Positions 1 through 8,157 of a stretch of 18,683 bases of DNA are shown one piece after another. Numbering within the stretch: the stretch's first letter is position 1; every line of letters starts with the position of its first letter. Source of the stretch: CAYJEQ01 sp964369235 (GTDB taxonomy: Bacteria > Bacillota > Clostridia > Oscillospirales > Ruminococcaceae); NCBI GenBank assembly GCA_964369235.1, contig CAYJEQ010000053.1, forward strand, positions 1-18,683. The letters are read 5' to 3'. A model generated the notes under the pieces. That model was not told where the DNA came from. It made no database searches and saw only the letters and a program-made list of their open reading frames with translations. Made by a program: the position numbers and the translations under genes.

Positions 1-17
1 GGCTTCCGCCTTTTTTG

Positions 18-50
18 AACCACGGGCATAGCCCGTGGTTTTCTTTTTAC
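18..50 (+). terminator. Rho-independent terminator of a gene left of the window
   Basis: A perfect 10-bp stem (18-27 pairs with 31-40, loop ATA) is followed by TTCTTTTT on the plus strand. This fits an intrinsic terminator for a plus-strand transcript entering from the left. Similar CACGGGC/GCCCGTG hairpins occur at ends of some IS200/IS605-like elements, so an insertion-sequence end is an alternative, but too little sequence is visible to decide. Confidence 0.6.
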
Positions 51-54
51 AATT

Positions 55-102
55 AATTAGGGCGTATTCCTTTGCTATTAGCAAGGAATACGCCCTAATT
101 TT
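55..102. terminator. Long hairpin terminator downstream of citF
   Basis: An 18-bp perfect stem (55-72 with 83-100) closes a 10-nt loop. It lies about 30 nt beyond the citF stop codon and is the likely end of the citDEF transcript. The U-run on the citF side is poor (AATTGT follows the stem), while the plus-strand side ends in AATTTT. It may therefore act in both directions or serve as a 3' stabilising structure. Confidence 0.6.
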
Positions 103-131
103 CATATAGACTATATTAAATCATGGAAAGT

Positions 132-1682
132 TTATCTTGGTTTAATCTGTTTAACAACATCCATTATAGTTCCATCTCTGGACTCGATAATACCTACAAT
201 TTTATCTGTAAACTGAACTTTCTTAGGGGCTCCAGCAATGCTGTATGCCATATCTCTTAATTCTTCGATAGTTTTAATTTCCAGACCTTTTCCTGATAAG
301 CACTGAACTAGATCCTGTCTTCTAGGATTAATTGCAATACCGTATTCTGTCACTACAACATCTACTGTATCTCCTGGTGTAGTAACTGTGGTAACCTCTG
401 AGCAGATAGTCGGAATTCTACTTTGCAGTAGTGGTGTTAAAACGATGGTACACTTTGCACCTGCTGCTGTATCAGGATGTCCACCCTGAGCCCCAGTTAC
501 AATCCCATCAGAGCCAACTACAACATTACAGTTAAAATCTACATCAACCTCTAAAGAAGCTAATATAACAAAGTCCAGCCTATTTACAAAGGCACCTTTA
601 TTAAATGGATTTGCATATTCACTGGCAGTCATTTCAATATGATTTATATTTCTCTTAATAGACTCAACAGCACCTAAATCAAAGTCCTGTACATCTACTA
701 ATTTACCAATCAGCCCTTCTTCTAGCATTTCACAAAGAGGTGCTGTTATCCCTCCTGAAGCCCATGCCATTTTAATCCCTTGTTTTCTCATTTCCTCTGC
801 TAGAAATTTAGTGGAAGCTATAGAAGCACCACCTACACCAGTTTGATAGGAAAAACCTTCCTTAAAATACGGAGTGTTAATTACTACCTGTGTACAGTAA
901 TCTGCCATCTTAAGCTTTCTCATATCTGTTGTTGGCTTTGCTGCTCCTGTAGCGATTTTATCAGGATTACCAATGGCATCAACTACACAAACATAATCAA
1001 CATCAGTCATAGATATACTAGCAGGAACATTAGGGAAGGCAACTAAGGTATCGGTTATTACTACAACCTTATCAGCATATCTTGCATCAGAAGCTGCATA
1101 ACCTAAAACTCCACAGTCGCTTTTTCCTCCATTAGCTTGACAGTTGCCGTATTCATCAGAGGTAGGAGCACCTATAAATGCTATGTCAATATGTTCTTCA
1201 CCAGTTTCGATACTTCTTACTCTACCACCATGAGAACACATAGTTGCCAAACCTTTAAGTTTACCACTGGAAATAGCATCGCCGATTTTACCTCTTACTC
1301 CAGAGGCTCTAATAGAGGTGATAGTTTCATTTTCAATTAGATGGACAATAGGATCATTGGCTTTACCTAAGCTGGTAGCACAAAGTCTAATATCCTTAAC
1401 ACCTAGCTTTTCAATAGCTAACATAACCATATTAACTATAAAATCCCCTTCTCTAAAATGATGGTGGAAGGAAATTGTCATGCCATCTTTTACGCCGACT
1501 TTCTCTAATGCCTCTTCAATAGAGTTTAGCATTTTGCTTTTACTTGGATCATTTAGCGCCTTAGTAATAGGTGAGGCTTTCTTATATTCATAGCCATCAA
1601 ATGCATTTTGTCCTTTATAGCCTTCTTTATTTGTTAATTTTAAGATATCCTCTGGAATATCTCTCCCAACTTTATTAACCAT
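132..1682 (-). CDS. citF: Citrate lyase alpha subunit (citrate CoA-transferase)
   Basis: This 516-aa protein matches the usual CitF length and sequence pattern. The N-terminal ISFHHHFREGDFIVNMVM stretch and the glycine-rich central and C-terminal CoA-transferase motifs (for example VVGSDGIVTGAQGGHPDTA) are characteristic. CitF transfers the acyl carrier of CitD from acetyl to citryl, giving citryl-ACP and acetate, in the first half of citrate cleavage in the cytoplasm. The ATG lies 2 nt after the citE stop and is preceded by a GGGGGGA ribosome binding site. It is the last gene of a citD-citE-citF operon, with a long hairpin about 30 nt after its stop. No frame damage is seen. Confidence 0.96.
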   Translation of the reverse strand: MVNKVGRDIPEDILKLTNKEGYKGQNAFDGYEYKKASPITKALNDPSKSKMLNSIEEALEKVGVKDGMTISFHHHFREGDFIVNMVMLAIEKLGVKDIRLCATSLGKANDPIVHLIENETITSIRASGVRGKIGDAISSGKLKGLATMCSHGGRVRSIETGEEHIDIAFIGAPTSDEYGNCQANGGKSDCGVLGYAASDARYADKVVVITDTLVAFPNVPASISMTDVDYVCVVDAIGNPDKIATGAAKPTTDMRKLKMADYCTQVVINTPYFKEGFSYQTGVGGASIASTKFLAEEMRKQGIKMAWASGGITAPLCEMLEEGLIGKLVDVQDFDLGAVESIKRNINHIEMTASEYANPFNKGAFVNRLDFVILASLEVDVDFNCNVVVGSDGIVTGAQGGHPDTAAGAKCTIVLTPLLQSRIPTICSEVTTVTTPGDTVDVVVTEYGIAINPRRQDLVQCLSGKGLEIKTIEELRDMAYSIAGAPKKVQFTDKIVGIIESRDGTIMDVVKQIKPR

Positions 1683-1684
1683 AA

Positions 1685-2587
1685 TTATAAATCCCCCCTA
1701 TATACACCAGAAGCCTTTGCAAGCTCTATAGTGCGCTTTGCACCATCATAAAAAGCAATATCAATCATCTTGCCATCAACGGTAAATACACCTATTCCCT
1801 GTGCTTTTTTATCATCAATCTCTCTAACTACCTTCTCAGCAAATAGGATTTCTTTTTCTGTTGGTGTAAATACCTTGTGGGCAATATTAACCTGCCTTGG
1901 GTTTACAATACTCTTACCATCAAATCCCATGGTTTTAATTAGCTTTACTTCCTCTTCAAAGCCCTGTAAGTTTGCAACATCTGTATACACTGTATCAAAA
2001 CACTGGATTCCAGCAGCTCTTGCATGGATTATCATTAGCTGTCTTGCACCATTAAGCTCCACCCCTGTGCCAGAAATAGTAGTCTGTAAGTCCTTAGTGT
2101 AATCACCACCAGACAGTGCTACTCCTAGTAGTCTATCAGAGGCATTACATATTTCCCCTAGATTAACTACGCCTTTTGCGCTTTCTATGGCAGCCATAAT
2201 AAGTGTTGAGCCTACATCTACACCAAACTCTTCCTCAGCCGCTTTTACAGCTTCTTCTACAATGTAGATATCTTCTTTTTTCTCTACCTTAGGGATTCTA
2301 ATGGAATCAGCCCCACCTGCTACACAAGCACGAACATCTTCCCTCCAGTGGCTAGTGTCTATGGCGTTAATTCTAACCATTTTTTCACAGCCCTTATAAT
2401 CTATCTCTTTTAAAGCGTGATATAGAGAAAATCTTGCTGCATCTTTCTGGTTTTCTGAAACAGCATCCTCTAAATCTAAAATAATTGTATCCGGTGCGTA
2501 GATATATGGATCCTTAATTAAGCTTGGTTTTTGGCAGTTTAGAAACATCATACTGCGTCTTAATCTTTTTTTATTTGGGTGTATCAT
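1685..2587 (-). CDS. citE: Citrate lyase beta subunit (citryl-ACP lyase)
   Basis: CitE cleaves citryl-ACP into oxaloacetate and acetyl-ACP. The protein begins MIHPNKKRLRRSMMFLN, has the HpcH/HpaI aldolase fold signature LIMAAIESAKGVVNLGEI and the late GFDGKSIVNPRQV motif typical of CitE. It is 300 aa from this start. The frame is open to 2605, but the ATG at 2587 overlaps the citD TGA as ATGA and has a GGGGGGAAG ribosome binding site about 8 nt upstream. I therefore choose it over the upstream in-frame ATG inside citD. Translation is probably coupled to citD. Confidence 0.95.
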   Translation of the reverse strand: MIHPNKKRLRRSMMFLNCQKPSLIKDPYIYAPDTIILDLEDAVSENQKDAARFSLYHALKEIDYKGCEKMVRINAIDTSHWREDVRACVAGGADSIRIPKVEKKEDIYIVEEAVKAAEEEFGVDVGSTLIMAAIESAKGVVNLGEICNASDRLLGVALSGGDYTKDLQTTISGTGVELNGARQLMIIHARAAGIQCFDTVYTDVANLQGFEEEVKLIKTMGFDGKSIVNPRQVNIAHKVFTPTEKEILFAEKVVREIDDKKAQGIGVFTVDGKMIDIAFYDGAKRTIELAKASGVYRGDL

Positions 2588-2883
2588 ACTATTTCTTCCC
2601 CCCACTTAATTGATTGATCATTGCCATTACCTCTAAATACTGCACACTCTACTCTAGCTTTAATAGTGCAGTCAAGGGCACCTTTATCAACAATCTTAAT
2701 ATTTACATCTTTTACTTCTAATCGTGTTAAAACATCTAATACTGTGCTTTTAATAGCATCGCCATACTGATTAATTACACTGCTTTCAAGATCTAGTGTA
2801 ATACCACCTTCATTAGGCTCTACCAATACATAAACATCACTGGATTCAAGAGTTCCAGCACTGGCTGATCTGTTAATAATCAT
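2584..2883 (-). CDS. citD: Citrate lyase gamma subunit (acyl carrier protein)
   Basis: This small 99-aa protein carries the covalently bound phosphoribosyl-dephospho-CoA prosthetic group of citrate lyase. The attachment motif SAGTLESSD is at residues 8-16, with Ser14 at the position modified in known CitD proteins. It is the first gene of the operon, with AAGGAAGG about 10 nt before the ATG and a promoter at 2918-2946. Holoenzyme formation needs CitG/CitX to make and attach the group and CitC to acetylate it; none is encoded here. Confidence 0.95.
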   Translation of the reverse strand: MIINRSASAGTLESSDVYVLVEPNEGGITLDLESSVINQYGDAIKSTVLDVLTRLEVKDVNIKIVDKGALDCTIKARVECAVFRGNGNDQSIKWGEEIV

Positions 2884-2917
2884 ATACTTAAAACCTTCCT
2901 TCTATCTTTATAATACA

Positions 2918-2946
2918 ATTATAATATCTACTATTATATTTCACAA
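2918..2946 (-). promoter_or_regulatory. Promoter of citDEF
   Basis: Read on the minus strand, TTGTGA and a perfect TATAAT are separated by exactly 17 bp. The -10 box lies about 35 nt upstream of the citD ATG. The only other nearby signal is a TTTACAC/GTGTAAA inverted repeat 90-125 bp upstream of the -35 box, a possible activator site. Confidence 0.6.
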
Positions 2947-3102
2947 ATTCAAGTTTTGTATAGCTGGTATCAGCTTTTTTAATTTAGCTATGATATACCT
3001 ATTTTTTTGTCGAAAAGCACCTTTATAATGGGTAATTTACACTTTAAATAGATGTATTTTTTGTGTAAACCTTACATATTCATATCTTTATCAAATAAAT
3101 GA

Positions 3103-3232
3103 GCTGTGGCATAGCATTAACAAACTGTAATATCAAGTGCAAATTGAATAAAAAATCAGTGCATCATATGACACACCGATTTTTGTTAATTTTAGCTATA
3201 TGAAATGTAAGTAAATACTATAACGCCACAGC
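3103..3232 (+). repeat. 130-bp palindromic repeat element, copy 1
   Basis: The element has imperfect terminal inverted repeats beginning GCTGTGGC at both ends (3103-3110 and 3225-3232), continuing as ATAG-ATT-AC on each side. A central terminator-like hairpin lies at 3151-3184. A second copy of the same length lies in opposite orientation at 7943-8072, and the two agree at about four positions in five by eye. There is no coding capacity. It looks like a miniature inverted-repeat element or a mobile terminator; no clear target duplication is seen. Confidence 0.7.
3145..3184 (-). terminator. Terminator of the response regulator gene
   Basis: An imperfect stem (3151-3165 with 3170-3184) is followed on the minus strand by a run of T residues. 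It lies about 70 nt beyond the response regulator stop and inside the 130-bp repeat. Confidence 0.5.
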
Positions 3233-3252
3233 CCCTTTTGATAGTATTAAGC

Positions 3253-3939
3253 TTAGAATAAAAACTTATACCCTATACCTCTTACAGTCAAAATATGTTT
3301 AGGTGACTTGGTGTCTATTTCGATTTTAGACCGAAGCTTATTTATATATACCATTATGGTATTATCATCAACAATATTAGAAACTCCCCACACTTTTTCA
3401 AAAATCATCTCTTTGGTAAAGACTTTATGAGGATTTTGTAAGAATAGGAGCATTAACTGGCTTTCTTTGTTAGAAAGGAGTATCTCCTTATTATGATGGT
3501 AAAATCTATAGGTGCTAATATCAAATTTAAAATCACCTAGCTGTATAATATTCTCATTTTTACTTTGGGATAACTGGTATCTCCTTAACATAGCATTAAC
3601 CTTTGCCCCGACAATCAAAGGGCTAAAAGGTTTGGTTATGTAATCATCAGCACCAATATTTAATCCGTATAAAATATCAAAGTCATCATCATTTCCACTG
3701 ACAATTATTACAGGGGTGTCCATATTGCGACTGCGAATGGCTTTTAATATTTCAAAGCCATCTAAATCACCTAAAGATATATCTAGCAATATTACATGGT
3801 AAAAATTATTTCTGATTAGTTCTAATGCTTCTTTTCCACTATTGCAAATCTCTGAATAAATACCATTAGAATCCATTACCTTTTGCAGTAGTTTGCATAT
3901 GGTAACATCATCATCTATAATTAAAACTTTTTTCTCCAT
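3253..3939 (-). CDS. OmpR/PhoB-family response regulator
   Basis: This 228-aa two-component regulator has an N-terminal receiver and a C-terminal winged-helix DNA-binding domain. In the receiver, the acidic pocket D9-D11, phospho-acceptor D53 (VILLDISL), S81 and K103 (ITKPF) are all present, so it should be phosphorylatable. The C-terminal part ends with the conserved IDTKSPKHILTVRGIGYKF of OmpR-type domains. AGAGGTG precedes the ATG. It is divergent from the histidine kinase at 4173 and sits between the citrate lyase operon and the citrate transporter, so control of citrate genes is a reasonable inference. Known enterobacterial citrate loci use a different regulator class (CitB). Confidence 0.9.
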   Translation of the reverse strand: MEKKVLIIDDDVTICKLLQKVMDSNGIYSEICNSGKEALELIRNNFYHVILLDISLGDLDGFEILKAIRSRNMDTPVIIVSGNDDDFDILYGLNIGADDYITKPFSPLIVGAKVNAMLRRYQLSQSKNENIIQLGDFKFDISTYRFYHHNKEILLSNKESQLMLLFLQNPHKVFTKEMIFEKVWGVSNIVDDNTIMVYINKLRSKIEIDTKSPKHILTVRGIGYKFLF

Positions 3940-4107
3940 AATTCACCTCTTTTTTGCAGAAACCTTGAATATCTACTAAATATATTATAATATATTATAT
4001 ATTAAGTGTCTAGTAATAATGCAAGAAGTTAGTTTGAAGCAGAATTTCCAGTAGATGAATTTATTCATGTTGGAGTTTTGTGATTTTTGGTGGATAAGCT
4101 AACCGAA

Positions 4108-4139
4108 ATTTTGCCACTGTATAATCCCTGTGGCAAAAT
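4108..4139 (+). promoter_or_regulatory. Inverted repeat enclosing the -10 box of the histidine kinase gene
   Basis: A perfect 10-bp inverted repeat, ATTTTGCCAC (4108-4117) and GTGGCAAAAT (4130-4139), flanks a consensus TATAAT (4120-4125). The ATG is about 48 nt downstream. No good -35 box stands 16-18 bp upstream, so the promoter may need an activator. The palindrome is well placed to be a repressor site, or it could form a leader hairpin if transcription starts further upstream. Confidence 0.45.
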
Positions 4140-4172
4140 ACCACAAAATATCAAGAAAGGAATGAAGATTTT

Positions 4173-6324
4173 ATGAATAAAAGAAGATACCTATTTATTT
4201 TTTCTTTTTTTGTGATTTTAAGTATTTGCTTGTTAACCTTTTTAGGAGCTGTAATTTGGTCTGATTATAAAGAAGATATTGTAGATGAGCAGAAAAAACA
4301 ATTGCAATTAATATCTGATTCCAGTTCAAATGGCATAAAGGAAATGATAAAATCCCAGATAAATGGACTTAATTTTTTACTGAATAATATTATTATTTTA
4401 TCTGAGTATAAGGAATATAACGAAAACACAGCAGAAACAATATTACACTATAAAGAAAACCATACCGACTATGTAGAAGCTGTATTTATAGAGAATAATA
4501 CTGGCAATACAATCTATGGCAGTATTAACCTAGGGGAATTTACAGAATTTAATAGTTATATTTATACTGAGGGAACGGTGATAACCGAATATGTAAGCCA
4601 AGATAACACTGCTTACTTAAAGTTATCTAAAGATTTAGATAGTGACTATAATTTAATTATTCTTATTAATATTAGCAATTACTATACCAATGTAATAAAG
4701 GATATTAAGGTAGGAGATGAGGGGTNNNNNNNNNNAGGGGTATGTTGTAGTTAAAAATTCCCAAGGGATAATTTTGATGCATCCAGTGTCTATGCAAATC
4801 GGATACCATTTAATAGATGGAAGAGCAGAAAATTATAGTGATGTGGATTTATCCAGTCTAGAACAGTTATTTATAAATCAGATTAAACACCAAGAAGGAG
4901 TATATGAATATTATTCCTACTGGTGGCTTGAAGATGAACTCCATTCAATACCTAAATTATCAGCACATACTCAAAATCATATAGGTGATGATTTTATAAT
5001 TATTTCAGCAGTAATTGATTATCAAGAAATAATAAATCCAATAAATGAAAGCTTACAAAAAATAACATTAATATTTATATTAATATTATTAATTCTATTG
5101 TTTTTCACTGTTTATACTGTAAAACTATTGATTTTATCAAGAAAGGATAAAAAAGAAATACTTTATCTTAAGGAGTTAAATACTGTTTTAGAGGAAACAA
5201 GAAGGATAGAGGAGAGCATATCTCATAATCAGCGATTACAGGTTATTGGCACAATGACAAGTGGAGTAGCCCATGAAGTCAATAATATGTTGACCCCTAT
5301 AATGGGCTATACTGAACTGCTAAAAAATATGTTTGAGAATAGTGATGAACAGATGGGGTTTCTAGATGAAATTACAAACTCCTGTAACAAGACCAAAGGT
5401 ATTATAAAGCAAATCTCAACTTTAGGTAAAAAGGAAGCTGATATAAATTATCAATATATATCCCTAGACCATATAATTAAATCATCACTAAAATTAATAA
5501 AATCCTCCTGTCCTAAAGAAGTTGAGTTTAATTTTCACAATAGTGTACCCGATTTGGAAAGTATGGGGGTTTTAGGCAATGAAACTCAGATAAATCAGGT
5601 TATACTAAATCTTTTTGTAAATGCTACCCATGCTATAAAAGATGTAGACAGTAGAAATATTAATCTAAAAATTAATAACATATCAAAGGAAGCTTTTGAG
5701 AATTTACATAACATAAGCGTTAGCCCAGTTTGGCAGGATTATATAGAAATATCCCTTAGTGATAATGGAATTGGCATAAATGATACAATAATTAAAAATA
5801 TATTCGATCCATTTTTTACAACGAAATCAGCAGGAACTGGAACAGGGCTAGGATTATTTTTAAGCAGACAGATATTACTAGCGCACAATGGCTACATATT
5901 TGCCAAAAGCCAAAAAAATATAGGTAGTGAATTTTTAATCTATCTGCCTATAATAAATTATTCCAAAGACCAAATGGACATAACTAGTAATAATATTTTG
6001 ATATTATCAAAGGATAGCATTGATAGTAGGAAATTTGAAAAAAACAATATTAATCTTTATACAGCAAAGGATATCTTTGAAGCTAAAGAGATATTAAGGG
6101 AACAGGAAATAAGATATATAGTAGTAGATGAAAATAGCCTTAATGATATCTACCCTAATATGGCGATAAATTTTCTAAGTAGTATTGTGTATGAGTATCC
6201 TAATGGATTAAAGCTAATAATATCTAGTGAAATTAACAAAGACATTGTATTTGCAAAAAAACAAGGTTGGATAAATGGTGTTTACAAAAACTTTGATGAT
6301 GTTTTGTCGCTATTGCACAACTAA
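4173..6324 (+). CDS. Cache-domain sensor histidine kinase with receiver-like C-terminus (contains assembly gap)
   Basis: One gene is interrupted by 10 Ns at 4726-4735. Collapsing the duplicated AGGGGT on either side (removing 16 nt) gives one continuous frame of 711 aa that reads GDEGYVVVKNSQGIILMHP across the join, a typical Cache-domain motif. Numbering on that model: TM1 at about 8-28, extracytoplasmic Cache sensor at about 30-285, TM2 at about 291-312. The HisKA box has H362 (GVAHEVNNMLTP), followed by the ATPase N box with N478, D525 of DNGIG, F539 of the F box and a GTGTGLGL G2 box. Residues 600-711 resemble a receiver fold (VVDEN, IISS, YKNFD) but lack the acidic pocket. AAAGGA lies 11 nt before the ATG. 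The ligand is unknown; citrate or a related acid is inferred from position. Confidence 0.9.
4726..4735. other. Run of 10 Ns, probable false gap
   Basis: Ten Ns separate ...GATGAGGGGT and AGGGGTATGTTG.... The identical six bases AGGGGT on either side suggest two contig ends that overlap and were joined with a default spacer. Confidence 0.8.
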
Positions 6325-6393
6325 TAGTAATCTTTGTTAAAATATTAATAAAATACCCTCCTAATCTTAATAAACATTAAGATAAATATTGGG

Positions 6394-6446
6394 TTTAATT
6401 AAGAAAGTGAATATATAATTAATCACGAGGGGATTTCTTAATTAAA
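6394..6446 (+). promoter_or_regulatory. 13-bp inverted repeat upstream of the citrate transporter
   Basis: TTTAATTAAGAAA (6394-6406) and its exact complement TTTCTTAATTAAA (6434-6446) are 40 bp apart centre to centre. A TATAAT at 6414-6419 lies between the arms, with only a poor -35 box upstream. A second perfect palindrome, ATCTTAAT-AAAC-ATTAAGAT, is at 6364-6383. The arms end just ahead of the GGAGG ribosome binding site at 6452-6456. They could be an operator or a leader stem; the sequence alone does not decide. Confidence 0.4.
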
Positions 6447-6464
6447 AACTTTGGAGGATTAAAA

Positions 6465-7811
6465 ATGAACGAGATATCACTGGCAATATTAGGATTTATT
6501 ACAACAATACTAATCATTGTAATATTGCTTAAAAATTTAACAGTACCATCTTTAGCTTTTATTGGTGTGTCAGCTTTAGCAGCTGTGGCTTTAATAGCAA
6601 CAGGTACATATTCAATTGCTGAGGTAGGCGAATTTATCGAAAATGGTGTTCTAGGTACATCAGAAACAGCAGCACTATTTTTATTTTCAGTATTGTTTTT
6701 TGGTGTAATGACCGATGCGGGGATGTTTGATAAGATAATTTCCAAACTACTTGCTAAGGTAGGAAGTAATGTTATTGGTGTTGCATTAATCAGCTGCTTA
6801 ATCGCTATGATTGGTCACCTAGATGGTGGTGGAGCATCAACTTTCCTAATTACAATTCCTGCAATGTTACCTATTTACAAAAAGCTACATATGCGATCAA
6901 CTACACTGCTTTTAATCGTAGTAACAGCTATGGGTGTTATGAACTTGCTACCTTGGGGCGGCCCTACAATGAGAGTTGCTTCGGTGCTTGGTATAGATGC
7001 TAACGAGTTATGGATAGAGCTAATACCAATGCAGATTGTTGGTGTAATAATTGCTTTTGCAACAGCTTTTATCTGGGGTATGATCGAGAAAAATCGTGGA
7101 GCAGGACTAGATGGTAAATTAGCAAAAGAATTTGGTAATGCTGTTGAAGATGGCAAAGACTTAACTGTTACTCTAGCAGATAATGAATTAGCTAGACCTA
7201 AGCTATTAGCATTTAACATCTGTTTAACTCTTGCAGTAATTGTAAGCTTAGTAACATTACCACTACCATCATACTTAGTATTTATGATTGGTTGTACTAT
7301 TGCTTTAAATGTAAACTACAAAGGCGCAAAATTACAAAGCAAAATTATTAAATCCCACTCTGGCCCAGCTCTTACAATGGCATCAACACTTTTTGCTGCT
7401 GGTGTATTCTTAGGCATGATGAGTGAAACAGGTATTATGGATAATATGGCAACTATAATCGCCAATAATATGCCTGAGGCAGTAGGACCATATCTACCAT
7501 TAATCATAGGTGTTTTATCGGTTCCACTAGCTCTAGGTTTTAGCACAGACTCCTTCTTCTATGGGCTATTCCCTGTATTAATAAGCGTAGGAAATGCCTT
7601 TGGAGTTGATCCAGTACAAACAGGTATTGTTATGGTAGTTGCAAAAAACCTAGGTACATTTATAAGTCCTGTTGTTCCAGCTACATTCCTAGGAATAGGT
7701 CTTGCAGATATCGAGATTAAAGATCACCTTAAAACTTGTTTCTTCTGGATTTGGGGAGCTAGTATTATCTGTATAATAAGTGGTGTTATTCTAGGTGTAA
7801 TAACACTTTAG
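6465..7811 (+). CDS. citM: CitMHS-family citrate/divalent-cation symporter
   Basis: This 448-aa, strongly hydrophobic protein has about a dozen membrane segments. It imports citrate, normally as a complex with a divalent metal, in symport with protons. The CitMHS signatures GHLDGGGASTFLITIPAMLP (residues about 117-136) and MNLLPWGGPTMRVASVLG, and the late LGFSTDSFFYGLFPVL loop, support the family. TTGGAGG stands 8 nt before the ATG. It follows the sensor kinase by 140 nt that carry inverted repeats and so probably has its own control. With citDEF it would give uptake and cleavage of citrate to acetate and oxaloacetate. Which metal it prefers cannot be read from sequence. Confidence 0.92.
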   Translation: MNEISLAILGFITTILIIVILLKNLTVPSLAFIGVSALAAVALIATGTYSIAEVGEFIENGVLGTSETAALFLFSVLFFGVMTDAGMFDKIISKLLAKVGSNVIGVALISCLIAMIGHLDGGGASTFLITIPAMLPIYKKLHMRSTTLLLIVVTAMGVMNLLPWGGPTMRVASVLGIDANELWIELIPMQIVGVIIAFATAFIWGMIEKNRGAGLDGKLAKEFGNAVEDGKDLTVTLADNELARPKLLAFNICLTLAVIVSLVTLPLPSYLVFMIGCTIALNVNYKGAKLQSKIIKSHSGPALTMASTLFAAGVFLGMMSETGIMDNMATIIANNMPEAVGPYLPLIIGVLSVPLALGFSTDSFFYGLFPVLISVGNAFGVDPVQTGIVMVVAKNLGTFISPVVPATFLGIGLADIEIKDHLKTCFFWIWGASIICIISGVILGVITL

Positions 7812-7942
7812 TCTAACTATAAGTATCAAAAAATTATAACTGCTATTTTAGTTAAAGAAATTCTTATATTAATGACAACAGCTTTCTAATCAAAATACTA
7901 TAAATATAGATATTAAATATGCTATAAACAAGTTTTTAAATA

Positions 7943-8072
7943 GCTGTGTCATTAAGATATTTATCCCTATTTTATATAGCTAAAAATTAACAAAAAACGG
8001 TGTGTCACAGGACGCACCGTTTTTTTTCAATTTCCACTTACTATTTACAGTTTGTTAGTGCTATGCCACAGT
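7943..8072 (-). repeat. 130-bp palindromic repeat element, copy 2 (inverted)
   Basis: The reverse complement of this segment matches 3103-3232 throughout, including the CTGTGGCATAGCA-TAACAAACTGTAA end, TGACACACCG in the hairpin, and TTAGCTATAT further on. Its own ends are GCTGTGTC and GCCACAG. It is the same length as copy 1 and in the same orientation relative to the gene just upstream of it (the transporter here, the response regulator for copy 1). Confidence 0.7.
7992..8028 (+). terminator. Terminator of the citrate transporter gene
   Basis: A 15-bp stem with a single G-U pair (7992-8006 with 8011-8025, loop ACAG) runs into a string of eight T residues. It forms the centre of repeat copy 2. 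It is a strong intrinsic terminator on the plus strand, about 180 nt after the citM stop. Confidence 0.8.
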
Positions 8073-8157
8073 TTCTTTTACATTACAAGGCAACTTTATT
8101 TTTGGGATTTATATTTACCATATGTAATTCTTTTAATATTTTTATCTTGTTTTTCTC

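Larger units (their letters stand above)
2884..3252. other. Intergenic region between citD and the response regulator
   Basis: This 369-nt stretch holds the citD promoter (2918-2946), a loose inverted repeat TTTACAC (3036-3042) with GTGTAAA (3063-3069) that could be a regulator site, and one copy of a 130-bp repeat element (3103-3232). I see no open frame of protein-like character. Confidence 0.6.
7812..8157. other. Non-coding region downstream of the transporter
   Basis: This 346-nt stretch has AT-rich sequence to 7942, then copy 2 of the 130-bp repeat (7943-8072), then sequence in which I recognise nothing. A 71-codon plus-strand open frame starting at 8000 lies across the terminator hairpin and antisense to the relic gene, and has no ribosome binding site. 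Confidence 0.6.

Noticed and set aside
4717..6324. A separate gene starting at the ATG just before the N run
   Set aside because: It would start inside a Cache domain with no ribosome binding site; collapsing the AGGGGT duplication joins it to the upstream frame.
3103..8072. A classical composite transposon
   Set aside because: The flanking 130-bp copies encode no transposase and show no target duplications, so only a repeat element is reported.
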